A stretch of DNA of 64,000 nucleotides. Source: Psoroptes ovis (taxonomy: Eukaryota; Arthropoda; Arachnida; Sarcoptiformes; Psoroptidae). This document shows positions 38,610 through 53,060 of the stretch, piece by piece. Position 1 is the first letter of the stretch; every line of letters begins with the position of its first letter. The notes under the pieces were generated by a model that was given only the letters and a program-made list of their open reading frames with translations, did no database searches and was not told where the DNA came from. The stretch covers positions 2,170,001 through 2,234,000 of the forward strand of contig PQWQ01000003.1 in NCBI GenBank assembly GCA_002943765.1, read 5' to 3'. Position numbers and translations under genes: made by a program.

Positions 38610-41600
38610 ATTATTCATATAGAATAACACAGATAGAAAAAATAAAAACCAAAACTAAACAAGGCCTAAAAATAAAATCAAAAGTAAAAATTACAAATTC
38701 AAACACTAAAATGAACCTAAATTGAATTTGCAAAACAAAAAAAAACTTGTACATTTGTTCTGCTCTTCATCATCACTTTTGTTCTATGGAAATTCTATTT
38801 AAAATTGAAATTTGAATAATTTCGTTGAAATTTTTCATAAATTTTTCAAAATTCAACTCTTTCGAACAAAACAAAAAATAAGAATAAAATGAAATAGAAC
38901 AAGACTAAATATGATTATTGAAATGTTTCGAAATTTTCGAATGAAGAGAAAAATTTGATTGAAAAATCCAGATGTGAATCGATAAATTGAAAATAATTGA
39001 AAAATTTCCAAAAAATGAATGAAAAACAAACATAAAATCTTAATAATAATGGAATGAATATGAATGAATATTAAACAACGGAAAAAATCAACAAACATCA
39101 TTCATTCATTCATAGAAAGAATTCAAAAGCTAAAGGAAATAATCATCAAGTTTTTTATGAATATTCTTCATTGATTGAATTCTCTGGCTTTCTCTCTCTC
39201 GCTCTCTCGTTTTAAAAAACTCTTGAATCAATGAATTTCCCTTTTCATTGTGAAATGATTGCGATTCTCATTGTAATCATTTCGTTCTTCAATTTTTCCT
39301 TATTCTTTCTTTCATTCCTGACATAATTCTATGGAAAATTCTGCAAATTCTGCGGCGTAATAATTGTACCAGAAAGGGATGCAGTGCAAATCAATAGGCA
39401 TTTTCATAGTAAAATTGGCAAAAACTTATCGAAACATCCCTTATTATATTGATATTTACATGAATAGAAATCAATTTAATTATGAATTTTTTTTCCGCAT
39501 TTCACTCGAAATTCATAGGAAAAATGATAAAAATTTGAAGCACTTTCAAGAGAAAACGAGAAAAATTAATATTGAAATATTGGAAATTTGAAATTTTGTT
39601 GTTTTCAATGAATGAAATGAAAAAATTTAATTGAAATTATATTTATTATATTTTTTGTAGAATGAAAGGGAGAAATAAAAGTTTTTAAAAATCTTTTATC
39701 TTTGATTTTTTTTATTTTTCTGCTTTTATCTTTTATTATATTTTTAAAGACGACAAGAATTATATTTTTACATTGAATTGAATACATTATATAAGTGCAA
39801 AAAAATGAAATGACATTTTCTGTTTTTTCTTTTGGAATGATGATAATAATAACAATCAATAATAGTCAATCGAAATGTGACGATTCAACTCGAGAGAATT
39901 ATTATAGAAAAAGAATTAAACAATTGAATCGAAGATCCTCAAAAGAAAGAATTGAAGATTTAAGAATAATGAGATAAAATGATGATGTTTGAATCGAAAA
40001 TCTTTTAAAAATTTCAAAATTTTCAAAGCACTGAAAATAACTGAATGAAAATAAAAAATCGATGAATTAACACTAGAGAAAAAGATTGAAGAATCAAGAA
40101 TCAAATTGGAGAATAAAGAAACTGGATTTGATTGTTTTTTTCGTTTGTTTTTTCAATCAGGAATTTGTTGAAATGAGTCTTATACGAAAATCAGAAAATG
40201 TTAAATGAAAAGAAAATTTAGAAAAGTTTCAGAATTTTTTTGAGAATAAGAAAATTCAAGAAGAATCAAATGGAATGAAAAGAATAAACTTTCAATATTG
40301 TTTGTATGCAAATCAGAAGAATAAATGACTTAAATGAATGAAATAATGACAATAATAATGAAAATTCAAATGACTTTTCACACTCGAGAAAAAAACTCAT
40401 TTATACGGAATGACCTAATGAACAACCAATGAATGAATGAGAGCAAAAATGGCTAAAGTTTTCAGAGAAAAACAAATCAAAGATTTGTTTTCATTAAATC
40501 AAAGATTAGTTTTGTAGATTTTCAAGTCATTAATTCTTAGTAATTCTCAAAGTGATTCTATGAAATCACTATGAATTCTCGAATTGGTCAATATTTCACC
40601 TTCAAATTCAAATTTCAAAAGGTTACAATTAAGAAATTCCAATAAAATTTCAAAATTTTTCGATAAAATTTCTCTCCAAATACAAGAAAAAACCTAAATT
40701 ATCATCGTTTTGATTGATAATGATATTATTAATATCATTGTATCAAATCCAATATGGACAAGAAATTTCATTTTTTTAAATGCTCGAATTTGATTTTTTT
40801 TGTGTTTCATTCCCGAAAACACAAAGTTAACATAAAGATGGTAACACACACTGGAGAAATTGAATCTGGCAATGTATCTTGTTGCTTAGTAGTGTATTAC
40901 ATTCGATAAGCATTTCATTTTTCCGTTATCGATCTACCATAAAACAGCTATGAGAATTAATACATGAATTTATTGAAAATTGAAACATGAATTTTCAAAT
41001 AAATAATTCCGATTCATCCCATGTTATTTGCAACATTTTTTTTTTTAGATCGATATCATGTAATGATAATGATTTAAGATTTAATAAATCTTTTAAAAAT
41101 GAAAATATCTTTTTTAGACACATACGATTACATTTCATTGAAAAAAACGACGAAGAAACATAGAATGAAAATCCAAAAAAAAAAAAAAAACATAAAAATA
41201 ATGATTGAAAATCATTTTCAAATGGCTCTCAAACAATGATATCCTTCATTATTTTATTAATTCATTATTATTGAATGATTGTATTTTGATTATTATTTTT
41301 TCAAAATTACAAAAATTTTCCAAACTTTTTCACCGAACAAAAATGACCTTCACTTATAATATCATTCATGTGCTCATTGTATTCATATTCATGTTCATAT
41401 TTTCATACCATATTGTTTCAATGAATCTGTTTTCCAACTGTCTGTTTTAACGAATTTCATATTTCATTTTGCCGCATTAAAAATGCATTATTTAATATTG
41501 AATTTGCATTGAAATTGATTTAGAATTTCATTAAATATGAATATTTAATATATCGACACACTATGAGATGTACTTGAAAATCAATTAGATTGATTTGATT

Positions 41601-42050
41601 TTTTTTTTGTTTTCGTCTCCTTTCGTCATCCTCGTTTAGTTTAGTTGTGGTCGTTCATTGTTTTTCATAATGTTTTCATCATCATCATCATCATAATCAT
41701 TATTAGATTTTTATATTTATTCGCATAAAAAACGAATAGACCCAAAAATCATATCTAATCATGATTAAATCATCATCAGTATGTAAATCATCATCGTACA
41801 TTATAAATTTATTGATAATCAACGCATAGAAAAATAAATGGAAGAAATGGATAATAAATTTTCATTTCATTTTTGTTTCTGTTTTTTTTAATATCTGAAA
41901 ATAGATTTTTGATAATAATAACAATAATAGCAATAATAATGATGATAATGATCATCAACGCCCATCATTTTATGATGGCTTAATATAATAATAATGATAA
42001 TAATGAAATGAAAAATGAAATATCATCAAAATAAGAATAATATCCTCTTT

Positions 42051-42073
42051 CTCTCTCTCTCTCTCTCTCTCTC
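42051..42073. repeat. (CT)n microsatellite
   Basis: Uninterrupted CT/GA repeat. GA/CT tracts bind GAGA-type factors in arthropods, so it could be regulatory, but nothing else supports this. Confidence 0.9.
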
Positions 42074-45000
42074 GGTTATATCCCGCTCGTTTAGCATAAT
42101 GGCCAAATTGATATTTAGCTTGGAAAAATAACAAAGAAAAAGCCGAAAATCAAGGGCTAAAAAAATCAGCTAAATCAGTACTACAAAACCAAATAGAATC
42201 AATGAAAATGGTACCAAACAAAGATCGTCCAAAAAACAAAAAATACGATTAAAATAGCGTTTGAATTAATCGTAATGGATAAGAAGCACAGCGGAGAAAA
42301 ACATTGACCTTTTTATGTTCACTTTTCTAGCCGATTTTGAAGATCAGAATAAGAAAAAAAAATTCGACATTTCCAAAAAATAAAATCAATGAAAATGTAG
42401 GCCAGTTCCGGAGTTTTTTTCTAATGTCGAAAATCGACAGAATTTTGAAATAAAAAAAATTAATTTTATTTAGTGATTTTTCTCTGGTCGTTTGGTCGTT
42501 GTTGTTGCTAGAGTTGTTGTCGATCGTTCATTCGTGGTACACGGTGGAACACATTAGCGGCATTCATGGCCCAACACAAATATTAGAAAATATCAACGAT
42601 CAAAAAGTATAGAGAGAGTCACATGATCAACATACATAAATAAATAAATAATTGACAATTTTGTTTATTCATACAACAAAATTGATAATAACAAACAATA
42701 ATCGTGAGTAAACAACAATCGAAACAACAACTAAACGACCGAAACTGAACAACTGTCAATCACATTTAAAAAATCACATGAAAAATAAAATAATGATAAT
42801 AATGATAATGATCAAATTTGCCAATCAAATGTACAATACAAATATACCCAAAAATTTGATAACAAGTTAATAAATTCCAAAAGCAAAGAAATAAATTATA
42901 ATAATAAGAGAAATCAATGAACAACAACAACAACAAAAATGAAATGAAAATCAATCATTCAATCAAAATTTTTCAAGATTTAAAAAAAACTAATCATTTT
43001 CTTCTGGGAAACCATAGTGAACCATATTGTTTTAAAGGTCAATTTTTTTCGCTTTTTATTTTATTGGTCTTTTTTTCCAATACACAATAATAATCTCAAA
43101 TATTGATACATATAGAGAGACATAGATATAGACAGATACAGACAAATACAATTTTCAAATTAAATTTGAAATTGAATTCGTGAAAAATTTCAGTTTCCAT
43201 GCAAACCAAATAATATCAATATAAATATGAGAGTTTTTTTTTCAGTTGGTCACAGAATACTCTGTTCATATCACAAAATCTAGGATCAAAATGTGATGGA
43301 TTTTTTCAATTTTTTGGTTTTAAATTTGATTATTTGTATTTTTCTGTATTCAAAAGAACTCTCTGTATTGAATATTTTCTATATGCCAGATGAGAGTATA
43401 TTCATATGTTCAGTGATATTTTGAAAAAATATATATGAACAGCAAATGAACAAGATAATGCAGACCAATTCTATATAAAGGATAGATTTATGAATAAAAT
43501 CGTTTCAAAACTATTGATCAAGTATTCATTGTTATTATTTTATTTTATTCAATGAAAAAAAATGACAGAAATTTCTGTTTTGCAAGTTTCATTTAGTTAT
43601 TATTATTATTATTCTAAAGTAAATTTTTCATATAGAATTTGCATTATTTTCATTTATTCATCCAATTCATTCATTGATTCATTTAAAACATATTCAAACA
43701 TGAACATAATCGATTCAATCATTAAACGTTATTTTTCATTTGTTCATATGAATTAAAAAAATCAGCAAAATAATAATAATGATCAAAATAATTATAATAA
43801 TAATTCATAGAATATGAAACAATAGAAAATTATTATTATTATTATTAGTATTATTCATTATTGTTATTGTAAATTAACAATTAATGCCATTCACACGCGT
43901 TCATCGTTTAATTTTATTTTTTCTTTTTGCATTGAAAATGACATTTTTATTCATTCATTCCATCCATTCATTATGTATGCATATAAAAATAGCAAATATT
44001 AATGAGAATTAAAGAAAAAAAAGAGTTAATGCGACTTTAAAAGTAAAAATTAACAAAAAAAAAAAAAAAAAGTAAATTAAATGATTGTTTTTCTGTTATT
44101 CTGTTCATTTTCATTCACTCATTTCAATTCATTTTCAGAACCTATTAATTAACATTAAATGACAGAAATTTTTTTTTATTCATTCGCGCTCGGCACATAC
44201 AGCGAATGCCATTCAATGAAGAATTAGTTGAAGAAGCCCGATTGATGAATTGATGAATCCCATGAAAAAATGAAGGAAGGAAAAGCATTTTTTTCCTTTT
44301 TCGTTTTTGCTTATTACATTTTATTCAATTTTATTTCATTTTATTTTTATTCATTTTCAATGAAATCATTTCTGGATTTAACTATAAATTTTTAGGTTTT
44401 AGTAAAACTCAGATTTGTTTCGAAATGATTCATTTATTTATTGTTATTTTTGTTATGTTTTTTTTAATATGTAAAATCATTAAATGCTCGTACATTTTGT
44501 TACAATTTTGTGATATAAATACATTTTTTACTCTGGTTTTTGTTCTTTTGATTTCAATAATTACCATCATAGGATCAGTTAAATACCATCAGTTTTCGAA
44601 AATCTATTTTTATGCACAATAATAATAATAATGATGACCCACGCCCACCATTAAGACTTGGAAAAATCTAATAAAAATAATTAGAGCATATTTTTTTATG
44701 ATGATGATCATCATCAATTATTAAGATTTGATTTGATTAGATTGAATTTCTATGATTCCTATAAGATTCAATTTAATCGAAAACAATCAATTCTTTATAC
44801 ACAAGGACATCGGGATAATTAATTAATACTGAATGATTGAATAAATTCAATCATCATCAATTGAAAAAGCACGGAAAAAAATCACGATATTTCGATATAG
44901 AAATATCAAATCAAAGGATTGTAATCAAAAATGGTAAATTAAATAATTGAAAAAACAAAGTTGAAAATAAATGAATGAATAAATATGTAATAATATTATT

Positions 45001-48000
45001 ACTGAAACGATTTTTTCCTGAATATAACACACGCACATAATACAAAATTTATACAAAATCAAGCAGCGATGAAACAGTGAAAAGTAATTTCAATTTCGAC
45101 AAAATTTGTCAACTCTTGGAGAATATTTCGGATCAAAAATTAATTCGAAAATTCCTGAAAAAATTGAGCACAATTTGAATATGGATTGAATTCTGAAAAA
45201 ATCAAATTCACAGCAACCGAAAAAATTGAAAAAAAAAAAACAAAATAAATGAAACTATTTCTAAATCAAATTGTCTTTTTTGAAATTGAATTTGTCGAAT
45301 CTCGATTTTTGTTTTAAAAATTGAATCAAATTAATAAATGTGAATGAGTAAGGCAAAAAAACAAAGAGAAAATAGAAAAATTGATTATTTTTCATCGACA
45401 TCAACATTTCAATGTATTTGAATTATTATTATTTCATCATTTGATCATTGTTTAAAATCAAACATTGAATCAAAAAATGAGGCAAAAATGAAGCAATTTT
45501 TCCCTTTAAAAAATTAACAACCAAACAACAACATAGTACAAAAAACAATGACAACAACAACAATAAAATCAACAAAAATAATTGCAAATCATAGAAACAG
45601 AAACATAGAAATACAGATGAAAATAAACAAAAAAAACAAAAAATAAATAAACATCATTGAATCGTATTGAATTGTAGTGAAATCAAATAAAATGAAATAA
45701 AATAGAATTATTACAGCTATTTTGGATCATAATCACCATCATCATCAATGAACATTGAGCATTAAACATTGAATAAAACGACAAACAAACAAACAAACAC
45801 AAAATGACGCATTGAATTCAAATATAGAAATGAATTGTAATTGCCGGATTTTATTTTAAATTTCATTTTCAATCCTTAAAAAAAATAAAATAAAATCTAT
45901 CAAATAATACTAATATTATTCTTTTTATTTTCCTAAAAATAGAATCGATAATAATAATAAAAAATATCTAGCAAAAACAATTGAAAATTGATTGTCAAAT
46001 GGCCCTAAAGACAAATAAAGATAATGTTTTTCGTTATTGTTGCTGGTGTGCTGTTGTTGTCATATTGCCGTCGTCGATGTAATTGAAAATGAATTGAAAC
46101 GAATAAAAAATCCTTTGCAGCAAAATAAAAATTCTGAAAAAAAACCTTCCGAAACTAATCAAAAAGACTATCGATGACCAGCTATTCTATGACCATTCTA
46201 TTGTTTTTTTTTTTTTTTGGTCGGTGTTTTTGATAGATAAACACAAACAATGTTATTGAAATGAAAAATTTCAACGCCCAAACCAAAAAAATGTCCTAAA
46301 GAATGAATTATTTTTGAATGATTGTAACAAGAATCAACGAATATAGCTCATAGGAATTCGAAGAAATTGAATTAATTTAAAAATTCAATTCAAATGTAAA
46401 ACAATTGAATTTTGATAGGATTTGGTCCGAATTTTTCCTATTTTGTTTTCAATTAATTTGTATTTTTTTTTCTTTCGTTTCCCTAATGTCGGTTCAAGCG
46501 AACGAACAATGTGACACTCAGGCAAGTTGCTTTAAGAAAAAATTTGAAATCAATTTCAATCAATATCATGAAAAATCCGATTCCAGTAAAGAGAAAATCC
46601 ATTTTTTTTAATAATCAATGGAGGAATTCTCAACATTATTTGCTACAATTTATTTTGGCTTGAATATTTTCTTTTTTTCATAATTAATGATGAAATTAAT
46701 TAATGTAAATATTATTCAATTAAACTGGACAACAACAACAACAAAAAATAATAATAATAATTATCATTTCTTACTCCTCGCAAAAATGTCAACACAATAC
46801 AAGCGAAAAAAAAAATAATTTAAATATTGGAAAGTTTCATATAAAATTTTCAACGACATGAATTGATTTTGAATTTTTGTTTAATTTTTGCATCTCTTTT
46901 GGAATTATGCAAATATTTAGTAAATAGTGTGGAGTAATAATTGTATAAATATTGAAAAAAAAAATTTAAAATAAATAAATATACAAAGAGAGGAAGAAAC
47001 GATGTGAATAAACATGAATAAAAATGAATATTCATAAAAAAAAACATGTCATTCACACAGCTAAAACATTTATTTTGGCATTTTGATTTCATTAAATTTT
47101 GAATTATTTTTTTGGGGAAAAAAATAAATAAATAAATATTAAAAAAGGGCTAATAGATTGATTTTTTGTTCTTCTTTGGCTGAAATATCTGAAACAAAGA
47201 AGAAAGGACAGAACTCTGAATCTGTTAATGTCATTTGATTTTTATATTTGATTTAATTTTTTGGATAAAAATTCAGTGAAAAAATTATTAATATACAAGA
47301 AAATAATGATGATAATCAACAAAGAATTTTGAAAAATAATCACAAGATTAATCAATGTTGGATTAGTTGATTTTAAAACAATTTCTATTACTTTCTCCAT
47401 TCTCTCACCAAAAAAATGGTCCAAACAATTATTGAACAATCACTTTCATCAAGTAATTTGATCTAAGAAATGAAATTAAATCAAGAAATCACCGAGAAAC
47501 AAGAAAATTCATGATGATTAAGGAAGGGAAAGTGAAACTAAAAGACTGATTCGGCCATTAGAATTCTTCAAAAATCGAAATATGATCTCCATCAAATACA
47601 TATCAATTACATTCAAATGTGTCCGTATGTGTAAGAATGAGATAAGATGCGTTATTATAAAGGCTCTCATATATCGACGATGGCAATGATAATGATGGCA
47701 AAATGAAATAATTAATAATTATCATTTGAAATTTGATTAATGTTCATCAAATAAAGACGAAAAAAATTCAACACCATTCAATTGGAATCGATTGCTTCGG
47801 AAAATATAAATCTCATCATTTCATAGAATCATTTTCTATGAATCAATTCTTGATTTTTTTTTCAAATTTCTTCACTTTCCACATTTCTCAATAATAATTG
47901 ATATTGATAATGATATTATTGAATATAAGAATATTGAATGGAGAATATTGAAAAGAATTACGAAGAATTTCACTTTTCACATTGTTTTTTATTCTGATTC

Positions 48001-48190
48001 TGATTTTCATCTCTCTCATTGAATTAATTTTTACCCTTCAAAAATCATTCTAGTAGAATGAAGAATGAAAAGAATGAAGAAAATGAAGATGATAATGATG
48101 ATAAGAATGATGATGGTTATTATGAATTCAAATCACGTGTATATTGGTTTATTTTATTTCCTTGTTTTGCTTTCAAATAATGATATGATA

Positions 48191-48270
48191 TTGAGGTTGT
48201 CCCGGAAAATTTGTGCCTTTTTCAATAATTTTCAACGCGCGTTTTCCATTGACTCCAATATGAACATACT
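48191..48270. mobile_element. MITE-like element, copy 5 (right end eroded)
   Basis: TA at 48189-48190 precedes TTGAGGTTGTCCCGGAAAAT, which closely matches the end of copy 3 (GTTTGTCCGGAAAATTTGTG). The centre shares CGTTTTCCATTGACTC-type sequence. The right inverted end is barely recognisable, although a TA occurs at the expected distance (48271-48272). Confidence 0.45.
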
Positions 48271-50781
48271 TATTTGAACAGAATAATAAAATAATGTGCT
48301 GTTGTCAATAGAACAAAAAATAATAACAATAATATGCTGTTCATATCTAAATTCAATCATATTCTCTCGATTATTATTATTATTATAATGATCATTCATA
48401 CATTTATTAATAATACAAAAACACATGGATGAATTCATAATCATCATCATCATAATCATTATAAACAATTATTCAAAATCATTGAGACAGTATTTTTATT
48501 TAAACACATGACAATAATTGAATTTATGTCGCCAATTATCCTTGGCTAGCCTTGAAAACATTAAAGAATTTTTGAAGAATTTCAATGTCAATCAAGAATT
48601 GAAAATAGAAAAATCGAATTAAACAACAAATGAAATGGCTGGATATTCATTAAGTATCCAAGCAATAAACTTTTTCCAATTGAATCATTTGTTGTGGAGA
48701 TTAATCTGAGAAGAATCACAGAATTATTTCGCATTTCAAAGTCGCAAATCGCGTAATTCACAACAAATAATGATAATGATAATTGAGAGATAACCAGCTA
48801 CAACCGTGAACATGTAATAATTTATTTCATTATTTTGCTTCCGGCTAAAATAAAAATGATGGAAGATTTTTATTATTTCGTTGAATTCAAAAAATTTTTG
48901 TGTAAATTGTTAATTTTATGAACATATAAACACACGAAAACACAGGCACAAACATTTATAAACGAATACCCGCAAAAATGCATTCATTCATTTATTCATT
49001 CATTCAACCATGTAAATATTCTGATATCTAATATTTTGCACATGAACAACAACAACCGAGAAATGAAAAGATACAATTTCATATTTCATTGAAATAATAA
49101 TAAAAAAAAATTTTATTAATTTTTTTTCACCAAAAGATTTTCTATATGGGAATTTGAGAGGAAAAATGGAAAAATTTGAAATTTTTCCAAGCATAAAATG
49201 TGAAGGGAAAAAATATTAGAAAATTTCAAATTTTCTTTGAATTTTTTTATTATTTTAGATGCAAAAATAAAATATAAAATTTTGCTTCAAGGTTTGAAGC
49301 GATCTCTAAGACTCTTTTCTGAGTAAGGTTATACATTTTTTTCACTTATTTCCACATATTACTTTGCTTTGCTTTGTTCAATTTATTTTTTTTCACTTTT
49401 TTCATTTTTAAATTTTTAATGATTTTTCAAACTCCAATGATTACATATAGGGTGATATCGCTAATAATAATGATAATAATAACGATAATAATAATAAGAA
49501 ATTTTCAAATGTGATTCTTTTTTGGATGGAAGGGAGAAATTTCTTCCGAAAATTTCCAAAACCAGAAACAAAGTTTTTTCTATATTCCCATTAAGATTTT
49601 TCTATTTTTTTTTTTTTTTTGAAGAATTTAATCCCATTATTACTTCTACTCCATATTCTTCATTCAGGAATGACATTTGACATTTCGAACGGAGAAAAAA
49701 TGAATTTCGGTTCAAGTTTTTCGACGAGAGAGAAAATTGAAACAAAAACAAACGAAAAAACTTTTGTGTGTCACAATGATCGCGTATACGAATGATGGAT
49801 TATTGAATCATTTTTTCGCCCAATTTTTTTCCCAAATAGACATAATTAAATCACGTTAATTTTCTTCTTTTTGAGAATTAATTTTAGTTTTTTTACATTT
49901 TTTGTTTAATTAAAACTTTTACTAATCAATCAATCGATTGATTGATTGATTCAAAGTAATTTGATCAAATTTGTTTGAAATTCTATCATTTCTAATAATT
50001 TCAAAGTTATTCACAGTTTCGAAAATCCAAATTTTACAAATTTTTCAATTTTCAAAATTATAATTACATTAATCACGTATACTAATAAATGCACACAATT
50101 TTAAAGGTCAAAGTGAAAGCAATTTGTCTTCACATTTGTCTCTCCAATTGACAATTGAATATTAATAAAATATTTTTCGAAAAAATAAAGAAATATTTTT
50201 CTCTTCATTTCCTCATTGATATCTTGATATTTACAAATTTTAATTTAAAAATATCGATAATATTTTGAAGACAGACACAGAACACACATACACAAACACG
50301 TCTATTTGAAACATGATCATGAAATCAAACATCCACGACACATACTTGGATCCAACTTGGATATTTCACATATATTCGCTGGTGAATTATTATGACAGCT
50401 ATGAATTATGAGATTTTTTTTTCATTTTCGTTCTCCAAAAGAGAACAAAGGAAAATTGAATTGAATTCAATTTTTTCAAATGAAAAAATAGCCAAAGAAA
50501 ATAATAATAAAATAAATGGAATGAATGAAATTTTCAAATCAATTTCTTTTCTTTTCTTTTTTGGCAAAATGTGACCAATTCTTTCTATTATTATTATTGA
50601 AATTATTACCATTATTATGTCATTTGATTCAAGAATAATAAAAATAAAACTCATCGAATATCAATAATAATAATTGAAGAATCGATACCATATGATTAAG
50701 GTTTTTGCTCTTTTTGGATTTAGAAATGAAGAAATAAAACAACAAAATTTGCAGCAATATTTTGCTTTATTACTCCAACCA

Positions 50782-50835
50782 AGATGGCTGAGAAATGGTT
50801 GAAAATGAAAAACGCAAGCCATTTCTTAGTCATTT
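50782..50835 (+). other. Stem-loop with G:U pairs (possible small-RNA hairpin)
   Basis: ATGGCTGAGAAATGG (50784-50798) pairs with CCATTTCTTAGTCAT (50819-50833) over 15 positions, with two G:U pairs in the plus-strand RNA. The stem extends to about 19 pairs around a loop of about 17 nt. It is shorter than typical animal pre-miRNAs. The same DNA also has a 19-codon ORF starting AAGATGG. Confidence 0.3.
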
Positions 50836-52967
50836 ATCAATGAAAAATGCCAACAAAAATCAAATGGATTTGATGTTGTTACTGTTATAGTTCGGGTACT
50901 TGGCTTTGTACTTGGTTCATCATTTTTTATTGATTTTTTTCTCTATTTTTTGCTTTACTTTGCTTGAAAATGTATTGAAATATTGCATACATTTGTCATT
51001 GGAATATAGTATGTGTATCGATATATATAATGAATTGGCCATATCATCATTTGGTCACAATTTTTTGATTTCAATTTTTTCCTCATTTTTTATTTTGATT
51101 TTTTATTACCAAAAATTTTGGTTGAAATGTATTGGCGAATGCATTTGAAACAATAAGACTTATTACAACAGGACACATTACACTGAAATACAGCATAAAA
51201 CTAAAAACAAAACAAAGAAAAATTTGAATTTTGGTCCATAATAATATCGACTATGTATATGGACCAATACAACCGATACATACACAATAATGAACATGGA
51301 AAAATATATTGAAAGCTATTAAAAAAATTTTATTCGATTCTCTCGCTCTCTTTCTCGGTCTTTGGTCCACATTTTTCATTACCCATTTGTTCATGTGAGA
51401 ACATATGCAGACAATTGGAAAATAAAAATCATAATAATAATAATAAAATGATACGAAATGAAATAAATTTTCCTTTTTGTTGGAAAATACATAAAATAAA
51501 AGAAAAACTCGTTAAAATATCGAAAATGAATTATTATTACTATTATTATATATTGCATTTGCTTTCGATTTTTTTCAATTTTTATTACGACTATCGTTTT
51601 TTATTTAAGCCCTTTTGGGTAGTAAAACAAAGCAGAAAAATAATAGCAATCAAATCGCAATGCGATTGATTGATATCTTTGCTTGAATAATGATAAATGA
51701 TCCCAGAAATAAAAAAGGTTTGATCAAATACCGAATCGGTTTTTTTGAGTAAGAATTAAAGTAGTTAAGGAATGGATTTAAAATATTTGAATTGAATTAA
51801 ATTTTGGATTTGATAATTAAAAAGATTAAAATTGATAATTGAACAAATGGTCCAAATTTTCAATGAAATCATCGATTAATATTATCAAAGATGTTGTGCA
51901 AAATGAGAAAATTTCAAAGAGTTGAGTCGAAAACTCAATTTCTTAATTATTGAAAGATTCAAATGATGGAATTGAAATTGATTGAAAATTTTTTAGAAAA
52001 AAAAATAGTCAAAAACAAGAGCGCAATCTATTATTTTAAATTTGAAATTGAAAACATAGAAATATTGCGTAATAAAACAATGCAATGAGTTTGCAGTTGT
52101 TTGTGTATGTTAATTTAAAAAAACGTATTGAAATTGATTTACAAAATGAAAATGTGGTAAAAATAAATTGATCACCTACCCGAAGAAGAAATGAACTCCT
52201 TGATTATCTTTGAATATAGGAATTGTTGTCCTATGGAAACATACAGAGGCCAAGAGAATCGATGGGGTTTCATTCAAAAAAATCGAAAAGTTTTTGATAA
52301 AAAATAATGATTCGCAATAATTCATAATAAATAAATGAACAGTAAAAAAATTTGAACACAAATTTCGATATGAAATCAGATTAAAATAAAGCACAAATGA
52401 TGAAAGATTTGTAAAATTATTACTGATTGATTAATTGATAATTTAGGATAAACTCGTCAAAATTTTGGCTAAATTGATCATCAAACAATTTCACAAATAA
52501 TCAAAATAATATCACCGATACTCAAAATGTTAGTAGGTCAAATTATTTCTTTGACATGATTATGAAACACAAGTTTTTTAATTTATGTTTTGTCGAATTT
52601 TAAGATGAACAAATATAAAGATGTAAATTGATGTAAACACCTTAGGTTCAAGTAGGTTCAAATTAAATACAAAAAGGGTTAAGCATTTCGGATCGTTAAA
52701 ATTTTACAAAGACTTAAGCGAATCATTATCATCATAATTCTTGATGAACATCAAAATTGAATGAACGAACTCTAAAAAATTGAATGATATGAACGAATTT
52801 AATGAAATAAATGAAGATGATTGATCTAAATAAAATAAATGAATGAATAAACAAAAACAGAACAGGTATGATTTTAGTGAATGAATGTATTTTGTGTGTG
52901 TTTGTGTAAGCCGTTTATAGACAACGTTACACAAAATTATAACAGTTACAGTTAAGATTTTTTTATA

Positions 52968-52978
52968 TTTATTTTATT
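52968..52978 (-). promoter_or_regulatory. Candidate polyadenylation signals of the secreted protein gene
   Basis: Two overlapping minus-strand AATAAA hexamers (tttatt at 52968-52973 and 52973-52978), about 85-90 nt past the stop codon at 53061. Confidence 0.5.
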
Positions 52979-53060
52979 AAGAAATTTTATTCAATTCAAA
53001 ATTGATATTAAAATTTATTAAATAATCAATGAATAGGAAAATATGAAAAATTTTCTCCAA

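Larger units (their letters stand above)
36619..48190. other. Gene-poor stretch
   Basis: No convincing coding sequence on either strand. Contents include (CA)n at 38586-38609, (CT)n at 42051-42073 and many ATT, GAT and GAAT repeats. There is a less AT-rich island at about 42480-42600, containing short stretches such as GGTACACGGTGGAACAC, that could be a promoter or non-coding exon. Patches of unique sequence at 37.6-38.3 kb show no open frame and may be old transposon or regulatory DNA. Confidence 0.5.
48273..53060. other. Gene-poor stretch
   Basis: No gene recognised. Contains a 24-bp perfect palindrome of ATCA/TGAT units (49924-49947), a wobble-paired hairpin at 50782-50835, and AT microsatellites. 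The minus-strand frame at 52176-52394 has a fairly complex C-terminal half but no family resemblance. The last ~90 bp are the presumed 3' UTR of the secreted protein gene. Confidence 0.45.

Noticed and set aside
44699..49947. Perfect palindromes such as 44699-44716 and 49924-49947
   Set aside because: They are built from ATG/CAT or ATCA/TGAT microsatellite units meeting head to head, expected by chance in this repeat-rich DNA.
52176..52394. 72-codon minus-strand ORF
   Set aside because: The C-terminal half looks less repetitive, but it resembles no family and has no support for exon borders.
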